Assembly (NCBI RefSeq): GCF_010668805.1
Contig: NZ_WUFT01000005.1
Location: forward strand, 124,001 to 188,000
Source: Rhizobium phaseoli
GTDB taxonomy: Bacteria; Pseudomonadota; Alphaproteobacteria; Rhizobiales; Rhizobiaceae
Reading direction: 5' to 3'
Length of the DNA stretch: 64,000 bases
Of the stretch, positions 54,610-63,373 are shown in pieces (within the stretch, counting starts at the first letter, position 1; every line of letters begins with the position of its first letter). The notes beneath the pieces were generated by a model. It was not told the DNA's origin, searched no databases, and saw only the letters and a list, made by a program, of their open reading frames with translations. Both the position numbers and the translations under genes were made by a program.

Positions 54610-55833
54610 CTATGACCTCAGGCCGCGCTTGTGGCGCACCTCAAGCGCCGCACAGCCCCAGACGGTGCCGAGCAGCAGATAGACATGGCGCCAATGGTCG
54701 ATATCGATGACGTTGCCGATCGTCGCATGGCCGAGGACCGAGATCCAGGCAATCATCAGGAAGGGTTGCCACGGGCGGTCGAGCAGCAGGTATCGGAAGC
54801 CGAGCGCAAGCGTCCAGATGAGCATGCCGACATAGCTGACGAAGCCGAGCCAGCCATAGGTGGTCAGCGATTTCAGCCAGATATTGTGCTCGTCCTCGGG
54901 AAACATTGTGCCGAACACCAGCGGCCCGATGCCGAGCGGGCGCTCCATCATCATGGTGAAGCCGATGCGGTGGCGCTCGAAACGGCCGAGATGCTCGCCG
55001 TCATATTGCTGCACCAACTGGGCGCGCGCCGAAAATAGCTCGGCGACCTTCGGGATCTGCAGCGCCACCAGCAGCGAGGCCACCAGCATGATGATCGCCG
55101 CCAGCGACAGCACCAGCACCCTGAGGCGAAAGGCGCCGCTGCGCTCCTTGAGCAGCATGATGAAGATCAAGAGCCCCACGCCGAGCGCGAACAGACCCCA
55201 GGCGGCGCGGGAAAAGGACAGGAAGATGCCGAGCGCAAGCACGAGCAGGGCGGCAGCCTTCAGCGGCGATTTCTTCAGGTCGCCCACCAGGATGCCGTGC
55301 ACGAGATAGAGTGATGGCGGCACCAGGAAGGGGCCGAAGACGTTCGGGTCCTGGAAGGCGCCCTTGGCGCGGTCATAGAGCGTGAAGATTTCCGCGCCCG
55401 GAAAGGCATGGAAATAGCCGAGTATGCCGAGCGCTGAGGTGACGACGGCAGCGAAGGTCCAGGCGTTGAAGATCAGCGGCAGCCGCTTGTGGCTGTCCTC
55501 GATGATCGCGGCATAGAAAACCGCCGTCAGCGCCAGGAAGGTCGACACCGCAATATACATCGGCCCTGTCGCCAGATCCTTCATCTGCGTCAGCGACAGC
55601 ATGCCGCCGATATTGAAGGTGAGCAGCAGCGCAAGCAGCGGCGCCACGCCGCGCGAAATCCTCAGGCCCAGGATGAACCAGAGGCCAACCAACCCGGCCA
55701 TCCAGAGTTCGTAGGGTGCCGGTTCGTCGATCACGAAACCGGAGAGGAAGACGCCGAAGGCGACGAAGGCCGAGCCGATCAGGCGCAGCGTCATCCGCTG
55801 CGGCTGGGCGACACGGGGATATGTCGCCTCCAT
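54610..55833 (-). CDS. O-antigen ligase / Wzy-like polysaccharide polymerase
   Basis: A 407-aa integral membrane protein with 10-12 helices. It has a periplasmic loop and the Wzy_C signature, about residues 285-330: ERHRIGFTMMMERPLGIGPLVFG, then EDEHNIWLKSLTTYGWLGFVSY. This is the form of ExoQ-like polymerases that join lipid-linked repeat units. ATG 55833 (MEATYPRV) is chosen; a TTG at 55842 overlaps the upstream stop. It is the last gene of the minus-strand polysaccharide run and lies 5 nt after the initiating transferase, so is almost certainly co-transcribed. Confidence 0.86.
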   Translation of the reverse strand: MEATYPRVAQPQRMTLRLIGSAFVAFGVFLSGFVIDEPAPYELWMAGLVGLWFILGLRISRGVAPLLALLLTFNIGGMLSLTQMKDLATGPMYIAVSTFLALTAVFYAAIIEDSHKRLPLIFNAWTFAAVVTSALGILGYFHAFPGAEIFTLYDRAKGAFQDPNVFGPFLVPPSLYLVHGILVGDLKKSPLKAAALLVLALGIFLSFSRAAWGLFALGVGLLIFIMLLKERSGAFRLRVLVLSLAAIIMLVASLLVALQIPKVAELFSARAQLVQQYDGEHLGRFERHRIGFTMMMERPLGIGPLVFGTMFPEDEHNIWLKSLTTYGWLGFVSYVGMLIWTLALGFRYLLLDRPWQPFLMIAWISVLGHATIGNVIDIDHWRHVYLLLGTVWGCAALEVRHKRGLRS

Positions 55834-55838
55834 CGCGC

Positions 55839-57404
55839 TCAATAGGCGTTTTCCGTATTGAGCAACCGGATCGGCGTCAGGAACAGGATCTTGAGATCGA
55901 ACCAGAGCGACCAGTTCTCGATATAATAGAGGTCGTAGGCCGTGCGGAACTTGATCTTCTCGTCATTGTCCACTTCGCCGCGCCAGCCGTTGATCTGGGC
56001 CCAGCCGGTGACGCCGGGCTTGACGCGGTGGCGGGCGAAATAACCCTCGACGACATCGCCGAAGGCGCGGTCGCGGGCTTGGGCGAGAACCGCATGCGGG
56101 CGCGGCCCGACCAGCGAAAGCTCGCCCCTCAACACGTTGAAAAGCTGTGGCAATTCGTCGATCGATGTCTTGCGGATGAAGCGGCCGACACGGGTGACAC
56201 GCGGATCGCCCTTGGTGACCGCAGCCTTGCCGGTAGGGTCGGACATGTTGGTGTACATCGAGCGGAATTTGAAGACGTTGATGATTTCATTGTTGAAGCC
56301 GTGGCGCTTCTGCATGAAGAAAACCGGGCCTTCTGAAGTCGCCTTGATGGCGATCGCCGTGGCCACCATCAGCGGCCAGAGCAGCGCTAGCGCGACGAGC
56401 GTGAAGAAGATGTCGAAGCCGCGCTTGGCGACGGAATCCCAGTCGCGGATCGGCATCTTGAAAATGTCGAGCATCGGCACCGAGCCGACATGCGAATAGG
56501 CGCGCGGCCGGAAGCGCAGCCGGTTGGCATGCGCGGCAAGGCGGATATCGACCGGCAGAACCCAGAGCTTCTTCAAAAGGTCGTAGATACGCGCCTCCGC
56601 CGAAAGCGGCAGAGCGATGATCAGCATGTCGATGCGCGTCAGCCGCACGAATTCGACGAGTTCGGCCACGGTGCCGAGCTTCGGATAGCCGGCGACCATG
56701 ATCGGCGAGCGCTTTTCGCCGCGATCGTCGAAGATGCCGCAGATGCGGATGTCGTTGTCATCCTGCTGTTCGAGGATGCGGATCAAATCCTTGGCCGGCT
56801 CGCCGCCGCCGACGATGACAGCGCGGCGCTCCATGATGCCGTTGCGCGCCCAGTTGCGGATGCCGTAGGCGACGAGGAAACGCTCTGCCGCAAGGAAGAG
56901 CGCGCCGGCTGCAAACCAGGGCATGTAGGCGTCGACGACCATCGCCCATGTGCTGCCGCGAACCAGAGCGAACAGGCCGACAGCCAGGAGAAGCGCGATC
57001 GTCCACGACGCCAGAATGCGCGGGATCAGCCGTAGCTTGGCCCGAAGTGCTGGGATGGTGTAGGTGTCGGCAAGCTGGAGGCCGATGACGGTCAAGGCCG
57101 AAGCGATCGCTGCCATGCCCGCCCGTACCAGTGTTGAATCGGTGCCGTCGCCGGGCCAGAAATAATGGACGATCAGGGCGATCACTAGGAGCGCCAGGAA
57201 CTCCAGCAGCCGTAATTGCCCGATGATGATGACAGGGGAATTGGTTCCATCGCGGAACTGTTCGGCGATCTGCCGGGCATAGGGATTGATTTCGGTCGGG
57301 CCGGAAGGTTTTTCCTGACCCGCGTCGCCGCGCACCTCGATGTCGGAGACCTGCTTGCGCAGGGCTTCCACGTCGAATTGATCGCCTTTTTCCAGCTTGT
57401 TCAT
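55839..57404 (-). CDS. undecaprenyl-phosphate sugar-1-phosphate transferase (WbaP/WcaJ family)
   Basis: A 521-aa polyprenyl glycosylphosphotransferase that loads the first sugar phosphate onto undecaprenyl phosphate. The N-terminal part has four transmembrane helices; a Rossmann-like region follows (AVIVGGGEPAKDLIRILEQ). The catalytic C-terminal domain starts KRGFDIFFTLVALALLWPL, with RKTSIDELPQLFNVLRGE and LVGPRPHA. It is the full-length, WcaJ-like form. It resembles UppE-type enzymes of the Agrobacterium unipolar polysaccharide and genes of the R. leguminosarum glucomannan locus; that identity is inferred. Confidence 0.92.
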   Translation of the reverse strand: MNKLEKGDQFDVEALRKQVSDIEVRGDAGQEKPSGPTEINPYARQIAEQFRDGTNSPVIIIGQLRLLEFLALLVIALIVHYFWPGDGTDSTLVRAGMAAIASALTVIGLQLADTYTIPALRAKLRLIPRILASWTIALLLAVGLFALVRGSTWAMVVDAYMPWFAAGALFLAAERFLVAYGIRNWARNGIMERRAVIVGGGEPAKDLIRILEQQDDNDIRICGIFDDRGEKRSPIMVAGYPKLGTVAELVEFVRLTRIDMLIIALPLSAEARIYDLLKKLWVLPVDIRLAAHANRLRFRPRAYSHVGSVPMLDIFKMPIRDWDSVAKRGFDIFFTLVALALLWPLMVATAIAIKATSEGPVFFMQKRHGFNNEIINVFKFRSMYTNMSDPTGKAAVTKGDPRVTRVGRFIRKTSIDELPQLFNVLRGELSLVGPRPHAVLAQARDRAFGDVVEGYFARHRVKPGVTGWAQINGWRGEVDNDEKIKFRTAYDLYYIENWSLWFDLKILFLTPIRLLNTENAY

Positions 57405-57460
57405 GGGGCTTTTTCGCTCGTTGTCACCAAGCGAAATACCAGAAAGCCCCTAAGAAATAT

Positions 57461-58630
57461 TTACGAGGCGGCGGGCATTGCTTGACGGTCGGCGGCACCG
57501 ACGAGTTCATGGTACAATTTCAGGACATCGCGTGCCATGACGGCGGAGGAAAACACCGCCTTCACCGCCTCGGGCTTCGGCATCGTCCTGGCGTGCCAGT
57601 CGGGTGTGCTCAGCGTTTCCGCCATGACGCGGGCGAGATCGTCGGAATTCCCGGCCTCCACAAGAGCTGCGCTGTCGGCGCCGAGTACCTCGGGAATGCC
57701 GCCGACACGGCTGGCGATGATCGTCTTGCCGGCGCCGAGCCCTTCGAGCACGATATAGGGCATGGCTTCGGCGCGCGAGGGAACGACGAGGTTCTGCGCC
57801 ATGGAGAAGGCTTCGTGGACCCGCATCGCCGGCAGCATGCCGATGCGCTTGCCGAGGCCGCGCTCGACCATCATCTCGCGGTAGCGATCGCGATCCGGCC
57901 CGTCGCCGATCATCAGGGCCGACAGCGGCCTGCCGAGCAGCCGTTCGGTCTTGGCGAAGGCATCGACAAACAGATCGGGACCCTTGAGGTCCCGGAGCAT
58001 TCCCACATAGATGAAATGCACAGCATCCGAGCGGGTCGGGATCGGCTCGAAATCGCGCTCGGCGATACCGTTATAGATCAGTCTCGTCTTCGTCCGCGGC
58101 TTACCCACTTTGCGCGCATAGGTGTCGCGCTCGTATTCGCAGATGAAGACCAGCGCATCGGTGAAATATTCCTGCAGGCGCTCCATCCTGAGGACGAACT
58201 GTCCACTGAACGAGGAACGCGAATAATGCAGGCTTCCACCATGCGCAGTGTAGAGGCGGGCTACGCGATACCTGTTCACCCGCAACGCTGAGCCGGCAAG
58301 TCGCGCGAGCACGCCGCCCTTGGCGCCGTGTCCGTGCAGCACATCCGGCCGCAAACTTTTGATTTTCTTGTATGTATCCCACATCGTCGCAATATCCGAC
58401 GGGCTGATCGAGCGCCGGATCGGCACGCGTGTCAGGCCAAGCGAGAGATAGGGACGGATATCGTCGAACAGGCTGTCCTCGTATTCGCCGCCAGTCGAGC
58501 TGTCGCAGAGGATGCCGATTTCATGACCAGCCTTGCTGTGCTCCTCGACGAGGTCGCGGACATGTCGGAAAATTCCGCCGATCGGCGACCTGAAGCAATG
58601 GAGGATGCGGAGCGGCTGCTGTTCTGCCAT
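57461..58630 (-). CDS. glycosyltransferase family 4
   Basis: A 389-aa GT-B enzyme. N-terminal donor/acceptor domain: FRSPIGGIFRHVRDLVEEHSKAG and HGHGAKGGVLARLAG; C-terminal domain with FIYVGMLRDLKGPDLFVDAF. The EX7E motif is in SRAEAMPYIVLEGLGAGK. It is a retaining GT that probably adds a sugar to the lipid-linked intermediate. It lies 3 nt after the export lipoprotein gene and 56 nt before the initiating transferase, all on the minus strand. The donor sugar is not predictable. Confidence 0.92.
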   Translation of the reverse strand: MAEQQPLRILHCFRSPIGGIFRHVRDLVEEHSKAGHEIGILCDSSTGGEYEDSLFDDIRPYLSLGLTRVPIRRSISPSDIATMWDTYKKIKSLRPDVLHGHGAKGGVLARLAGSALRVNRYRVARLYTAHGGSLHYSRSSFSGQFVLRMERLQEYFTDALVFICEYERDTYARKVGKPRTKTRLIYNGIAERDFEPIPTRSDAVHFIYVGMLRDLKGPDLFVDAFAKTERLLGRPLSALMIGDGPDRDRYREMMVERGLGKRIGMLPAMRVHEAFSMAQNLVVPSRAEAMPYIVLEGLGAGKTIIASRVGGIPEVLGADSAALVEAGNSDDLARVMAETLSTPDWHARTMPKPEAVKAVFSSAVMARDVLKLYHELVGAADRQAMPAAS

Positions 58631-58633
58631 CGT

Positions 58634-59209
58634 TCAGAAGAGCCGTTCGCGAACATAGATCGTGTCGCCGGCGATAATCGGCCCCGATATGTTGATACGG
58701 CCGGTCAGCACCCGTCCGTTGATCTTGCGGGTGACGTCGACCATGCTCTGGTTGGCGCGGCTGGTAAAGCCGCCGGCGATCGCGATGGCATTCTGCACCG
58801 TCATGCCGGGGACATAGGCATACTGACCGGGTTGGCCGACTTCACCCATGAGAAAGATCGAACGGTAGCGATCGACATCGATGGTGACGTCGGGATCGCG
58901 AAGATAGCCCTGCTGCAGTTTCTGGGCGATTTGCCCCGAGAGCTGCTGCAGAGTTCGGCCGCGGGCAGGGACCTGGCCGATGAGGGGGAAGGCGATATAG
59001 CCGGCCTGGTCCACCGTATAGGTGTTGGTCAGGCTCTGCTGGTCGAAGACGGTAACGCGCAACCGATCGCCGCTGTCCAGCGTATAGGGCTGGATGGTCG
59101 CCTCGTTGAAGGCCTTCGGCGCCGGCTTGTACGTCGTGCAGCCGCCCAATGCTGCCGTCATGGCTGCAAGGCTCAGGGCCAAAAGGATCTTGGGCTGGAC
59201 GACAGACAT
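58634..59209 (-). CDS. polysaccharide export lipoprotein (OPX, Wza-like)
   Basis: A 191-aa outer-membrane polysaccharide export lipoprotein. The lipobox is in MTAALGGCTT (Cys near residue 24). The Poly_export domain (PES, YTLDSGDRLRVTVFDQQSLTNTYTVDQAGYIAFPLIGQVPARG) and one SLBB domain (GEVGQPGQYAYVPGMTVQNAIAIAGGFTSRA) follow. It is half the length of E. coli Wza and lacks the C-terminal amphipathic helix that forms the outer-membrane pore, as in other short OPX proteins. It heads the minus-strand operon and is divergent from the co-polymerase gene. Confidence 0.93.
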   Translation of the reverse strand: MSVVQPKILLALSLAAMTAALGGCTTYKPAPKAFNEATIQPYTLDSGDRLRVTVFDQQSLTNTYTVDQAGYIAFPLIGQVPARGRTLQQLSGQIAQKLQQGYLRDPDVTIDVDRYRSIFLMGEVGQPGQYAYVPGMTVQNAIAIAGGFTSRANQSMVDVTRKINGRVLTGRINISGPIIAGDTIYVRERLF

Positions 59210-59400
59210 CCGTTTATGCTCACAGAAAATGAACTCGGTAGAGCCGTTATCGATCCGTTAGGGTTAATGCCCGGTAAAGGCCGCCTGCAATTTCCTGGTT
59301 TCCTTCATCTGCTACCGCTCATGACCTGGCAAGATTCCCATTAACCGTTGAGTTACCATGGTCGTTTACGCTTGCGGCACCTTTGTTGTGGAGTAAGAGC

Positions 59401-61566
59401 ATGTCCGGCGTAGCGCGTGATCAGGATGTGGACATCGACCTCGGCCAGTTGGTCCGCGCCGTCTGGGCGCGCCGTCTGCGGATTCTGGCAATTACCCTTG
59501 TGGGGGCGGGCGTCGCCTTTACCGGCGCCAAGATCATGTCGCCGCAATTCCGCAGCGAAACACGCATTCTGATCGAACCCCGCGCGCCGGCCTTCGCCAG
59601 CACCCAGCAGGCCAACGATGCCAGCGCCGGTCCGCTGATGGACGAGCTGAACATCGCCAGCCAAGTGCAGCTGCTGCAATCGGCCGATCTTCTCAAGAAG
59701 GTCATCAACGACCTGAAGCTCTATAACCTGCCGGAATTCGACGATGCCGCCAACGGCTCGGCGATGAGCAGCATCCTGGTGAAGCTGCATCTGAAGAAGA
59801 ACCCGCTGGAAAATCCGCCGGAAGAACGCGTGATCGATGCCTTCGTCGAACGCCTGCAGGTCTACCAGGTGCCGGGTTCACGCGTTATCGGCATCAGTTT
59901 CACCTCGAAGGACCCGAAGCTCGCCGCCGCCATTCCGAATGCCATGGCCAATGTCTATCTTTCGACGCAGAGCGGCGCCAAGCTCGATTCCAATTCCGAA
60001 GCGACGCGCTGGCTGGAGCCGGAGATCGAGGGCCTGCGTGGCAAGGTCGGCGAGGCCGAGAAGAAGGTTGCCGAATACCGCACCTCGCATGGGCTGCTGC
60101 AGACCAACGGCACCACCACCTTTCCGGCCCAGCAGCTGAACGATATCTCGGCCGAGCTGACCCGCGTGCGCGGCGACAAGGCCAATGCCGAGGCGAGGGC
60201 GCAGGCGGTGCGCAATGCGCTATCTTCGGGCGAGGCCTCCGACACGCTGCCTGACATCATGTCGTCCCAGGCGATCCAGCGGCTGAAAGCGACGGAATCC
60301 GGCCTGCAGTCGCAGATTTCAGACCTGCAGACCAGCCTTCTCAACAATCATCCGCGGCTGAAAAGCCTGCGCGCCCAGCTCTCCGATATCCGGACCCAGA
60401 TCCGCCAGGAGACCCAGAAGATTCTGGCGAGCATCGACAACGAATCCAAGGTCGCGGATCTGAGAGCCAGCGAGCTTGAGCGCCAGTCGGATACGGTGCA
60501 GGCCAATAGCGCTCGCGCCGGTGAAGACGAGGTCGGTCTTAATGCGCTGGAGCGCGAGGCGACCGCCCAGCGGCAGCTGCTCGAAACCTATCTGGTGCGC
60601 TACCGCGAGGCTGCCTCGCGCGCCGACAGCAATTCGAGCCCAGCCGATGCCCGCATCGTTTCCAAAGCCATCGAACCGGTCGATCCCTATTTCCCGAAGG
60701 TGATGCCGATCGTCGTCGTCGCAACTGTCGCGACATTAATCTTGAGCGCCATCGTCACCATGCTGGCCGAACTTTTCAGCGGCCGGGCGCTGCGTGCCGT
60801 CGATGCGCCCCGTGTGACGATCGAGGCCGAAACGCTCGTCGAGGAGAGCGTTACCCCGCAGGCCGCTCCTGTTGTCGCTGTGGTCAGAAAGCCCGTCCAG
60901 CCGAGTATGCTCGCCGTGGTCGCCGACGAAGATCCGGTCGAGGACGTCAAGGCTGCCGAGGCGGCGCCGGAGGACGAGAACGAATTCTCAATCGCCTCGG
61001 TTGCGGATTATCTCACCGGCAGCCGGGCGCCGCTGGCAATCGCAATATCCCCGACCGGTCACAATGGCTCGGCGGCAACGGTTTTGCTGACCCGCATGCT
61101 CGCCGACGCCGGGCGCCGCGTCATCCTGATCGATATGACCGGTTCCGGTCATCCCACAGAATTGATGGCCGAGGACCAGGCCGCTCTTGGCGTCACTGAT
61201 CTGCTGTGCGGCGAGGCCGCCTTCGGCGACACGATCCACGGCGACCACCTTTCCGATGCCCATCTCATTCCCCAGGGCCAGAGTGACGTTCGTCGCGCCA
61301 TGCGCGGTGTGGACCGGCTGTCGCTGCTGCTTGATGCGCTTGCCGCCGCCTACGACCTCGTGGTGGTCGAATGCGGTTCGGCCGACGTCGCCGGCGTCTC
61401 GCGACTGACGCGCAGCCGCGACGTCGAGATCATTCTCTCCCTGCCGGAAGTCGAGGAGACGATCTTCGTTGCCCTGATGACGGAATTCCAGGCTGCGGGC
61501 TACGAGCGCGTGGTGTTGATGTCGGATGGTGAAGCGGGCGAGCAGAGGCTCGGTCAGGCTGCCTAA
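59401..61566 (+). CDS. polysaccharide co-polymerase (Wzz/GumC) with degenerate kinase domain
   Basis: A 721-aa PCP-2-type protein. Wzz domain with TM1 at residues 30-50 (RILAITLVGAGVAFTGAKI), a long periplasmic coiled coil (about 200-390) with GNVR-like SRVIGISF, and TM2 at about 433-458. The cytoplasmic tail has a BY-kinase/ParA fold (SRAPLAIAISPTGHNGSAATVLL, VILIDMTGSG, DLVVVECGSA). The Walker A Lys is missing (SPTGHNGSAAT, residues 550-560) and no C-terminal Tyr cluster is seen, so it is probably a pseudokinase. ATG 59401 follows GTGGAGTAAGAGC. Divergent from the export lipoprotein. Confidence 0.92.
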   Translation: MSGVARDQDVDIDLGQLVRAVWARRLRILAITLVGAGVAFTGAKIMSPQFRSETRILIEPRAPAFASTQQANDASAGPLMDELNIASQVQLLQSADLLKKVINDLKLYNLPEFDDAANGSAMSSILVKLHLKKNPLENPPEERVIDAFVERLQVYQVPGSRVIGISFTSKDPKLAAAIPNAMANVYLSTQSGAKLDSNSEATRWLEPEIEGLRGKVGEAEKKVAEYRTSHGLLQTNGTTTFPAQQLNDISAELTRVRGDKANAEARAQAVRNALSSGEASDTLPDIMSSQAIQRLKATESGLQSQISDLQTSLLNNHPRLKSLRAQLSDIRTQIRQETQKILASIDNESKVADLRASELERQSDTVQANSARAGEDEVGLNALEREATAQRQLLETYLVRYREAASRADSNSSPADARIVSKAIEPVDPYFPKVMPIVVVATVATLILSAIVTMLAELFSGRALRAVDAPRVTIEAETLVEESVTPQAAPVVAVVRKPVQPSMLAVVADEDPVEDVKAAEAAPEDENEFSIASVADYLTGSRAPLAIAISPTGHNGSAATVLLTRMLADAGRRVILIDMTGSGHPTELMAEDQAALGVTDLLCGEAAFGDTIHGDHLSDAHLIPQGQSDVRRAMRGVDRLSLLLDALAAAYDLVVVECGSADVAGVSRLTRSRDVEIILSLPEVEETIFVALMTEFQAAGYERVVLMSDGEAGEQRLGQAA

Positions 61567-61684
61567 CGCATGTCGCGCAAAAGTGCGCCGCGGTTTTGCG
61601 GCAACGACATGCGTAAAGCAAAGACCGCATGTCGCGCAAAAGTGCGCCGCGGTTTTGCGACAACGACAGGCGTAAGACAAAGAC
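61567..61684. repeat. two tandem RIME-like palindromic repeats
   Basis: Two 59-bp copies (61567-61625 and 61626-61684) differ at about four positions. Copy 1 folds with ACGCATGTCG/CGACATGCGT outer and CGCAAAA/TTTTGCG inner arms. They fill the gap between the convergent co-polymerase and acyltransferase genes and likely act as a shared transcript end. Confidence 0.9.
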
Positions 61685-61687
61685 CGC

Positions 61688-62929
61688 TTAGCCGATGCGT
61701 GCGCGGATGCTTTGCGTGAATTTATAGAGCTTCGGGCGGGCCTTGATATGGGCCTTGCCGCGGGTGACGATCCGGTGCGCGGCGCCGGCGAGAACGCCGA
61801 ACGGCGAGACCGGCAGCACCACGTCGTAATGCGCGGTCTCCACAGGCGCCCAGGAACGCTTGTAAGTCTGGTCGCCAAGGCCGAAATCGAACAGCGCCAC
61901 GCCCTTGCCATGCAATCCCGAAATGGTCTGCCAATAGAGGAATTCGCCGGGGCTGGTATCCGGAACGACCTCTTCGTCGATCGCGCCGAACTGGCAGATG
62001 ATGTGGTCGCCCTTGCGCGAAATCCCTGAAATCGCGGCGATGTGGCCCTCATTCTCACCCTTGAGCCGCAGCACATGCATCTGCAGCCCGAAATATTGCC
62101 TGTCGTCATCCCGCTTGTCGATGAGACCGTGCAAAAAGGCCTGCGTCTCCTTGTCGGCGAAGACGTCGGGCAGGCCGAGGCTGGCGAAGCGGGCGCTCTT
62201 CAGGCGGAAGAAGATATCGAGCAGACGGTGCTGTTCTCTAGATGTCTCGGGGACAACGTATTCGACGCCGCCAGCCGCCTCGAGACGTTTCGACTGAACA
62301 CGGAATTTCTTGCGCCGGTTCTTGGCGTTGAGCTGCTTCAGCGTCTCCTCGAAAGCGGGCAACAACGGCAGCTGATACGCATGATTCTGGTTCTGCACCA
62401 TCGGCAGCCCCGCAAGCGGAGTCTGTCGCCCGCGCCATTCGAACGGAATGTTCTGCAACAGCAGCAGATCGGCTCGACCCCTGAGCGCCTGTTGAAGCTG
62501 GCCGGCAAATTTGCTGGGATCGATGGTCCCGCCGGCCTCTGCAAAGCTCTCGGAGAACAGGCCGGTATTGATATTGCTGTGTTCGGCGGCGATGAACTTC
62601 GCGGTCGCAAGCCCTCGCGACTTGACGATTTCAACCGGCAGAATGAATGCCGTCTGACCGGCATAAGTGGCTTTGAGGATCGCCAGTGGCCGCTGAAAGG
62701 CGCTCACCCAGGCGGCACACCAGTCATAGCTCTGATGGAGTGACTGGAGGTTATCGCGCTCCAGCGCCCGCCAGTCATCCTCCAACGGCTGCATTGCGTC
62801 GAAGACTTCGATATCGACTTCGGCCATGGCGAGTTTCGTGCTCAGCTGGCGCAGGCGCGAAATGGCCGTTTCGGCCAGCGTCCCGTCCTCCGACGGCTGT
62901 TCATGAACATCGAGCTTTTGCGTCTGCAC
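61688..62929 (-). CDS. GNAT/FemAB-like acyltransferase (BioF2-like, CelD type)
   Basis: A 413-aa cytoplasmic protein of the Acetyltransf_6 (BioF2-like) family. The core occupies about residues 180-335, with LNAKNRRKKFRVQSKRLEAAGGVEYVVP, then EGHIAAISGISRKGDHIICQFGAIDEEV and GKGVALFDFGLGDQTYKRSW. Such proteins occur in many rhizobial surface-glycan loci and are thought to acylate sugars or lipid-linked units. A CelD-like role in cellulose synthesis is known for a relative in Agrobacterium. It ends 3 nt after the tandem repeat and is convergent with the co-polymerase. Confidence 0.88.
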   Translation of the reverse strand: MQTQKLDVHEQPSEDGTLAETAISRLRQLSTKLAMAEVDIEVFDAMQPLEDDWRALERDNLQSLHQSYDWCAAWVSAFQRPLAILKATYAGQTAFILPVEIVKSRGLATAKFIAAEHSNINTGLFSESFAEAGGTIDPSKFAGQLQQALRGRADLLLLQNIPFEWRGRQTPLAGLPMVQNQNHAYQLPLLPAFEETLKQLNAKNRRKKFRVQSKRLEAAGGVEYVVPETSREQHRLLDIFFRLKSARFASLGLPDVFADKETQAFLHGLIDKRDDDRQYFGLQMHVLRLKGENEGHIAAISGISRKGDHIICQFGAIDEEVVPDTSPGEFLYWQTISGLHGKGVALFDFGLGDQTYKRSWAPVETAHYDVVLPVSPFGVLAGAAHRIVTRGKAHIKARPKLYKFTQSIRARIG

Positions 62930-63047
62930 GGTTTTCTCCGGTCAAGAATGCTGAACGGGAAGGTAGGTATGCAGGACGTATATTTGGTTTACTCGCACGC
63001 GATAGGCGAGGTTTTCCGCCGATCACGGTTATTCGGCCGTTAATGGC

Positions 63048-63257
63048 CTATTGCTGCGGCGGTCCGGCCATCCATTTGATGATCACCATCGCCGGCAAGA
63101 CCCAGAGCAGGCCGGTGAGCAGGAAATAAAGCAGGTGTCCCCACCAGGGCGCGTCGCCGAGCGTTGCCACCGCGATTGTGTTCGCCACCAGCGCATAGGC
63201 CAGCACGAGCACGATGATGAGGATCGTGCCGATGAATTTGCGGAGGCGGATGGGCAT
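63048..63257 (-). CDS. DUF2842 membrane protein
   Basis: A 69-aa protein with two hydrophobic helices ([23 protein letters not shown] and [24 protein letters not shown]), the exact pattern of DUF2842, an alphaproteobacterial family found beside ctaA. ATG 63257 is chosen over the TTG one codon upstream. A role in haem A or respiratory complex assembly can only be guessed from its neighbour. Confidence 0.9.
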   Translation of the reverse strand: MPIRLRKFIGTILIIVLVLAYALVANTIAVATLGDAPWWGHLLYFLLTGLLWVLPAMVIIKWMAGPPQQ

Positions 63258-63373
63258 CAATTATCTCTCGGCAGGGACAGGTCGAAACCGGCGCGACGGC
63301 ATGCCGCAAAGGTTCGGGGCTTGTTTTGCATGAGCCGGTGGGGCAAATCAACTGCCGGATAGAAGGAGACATC

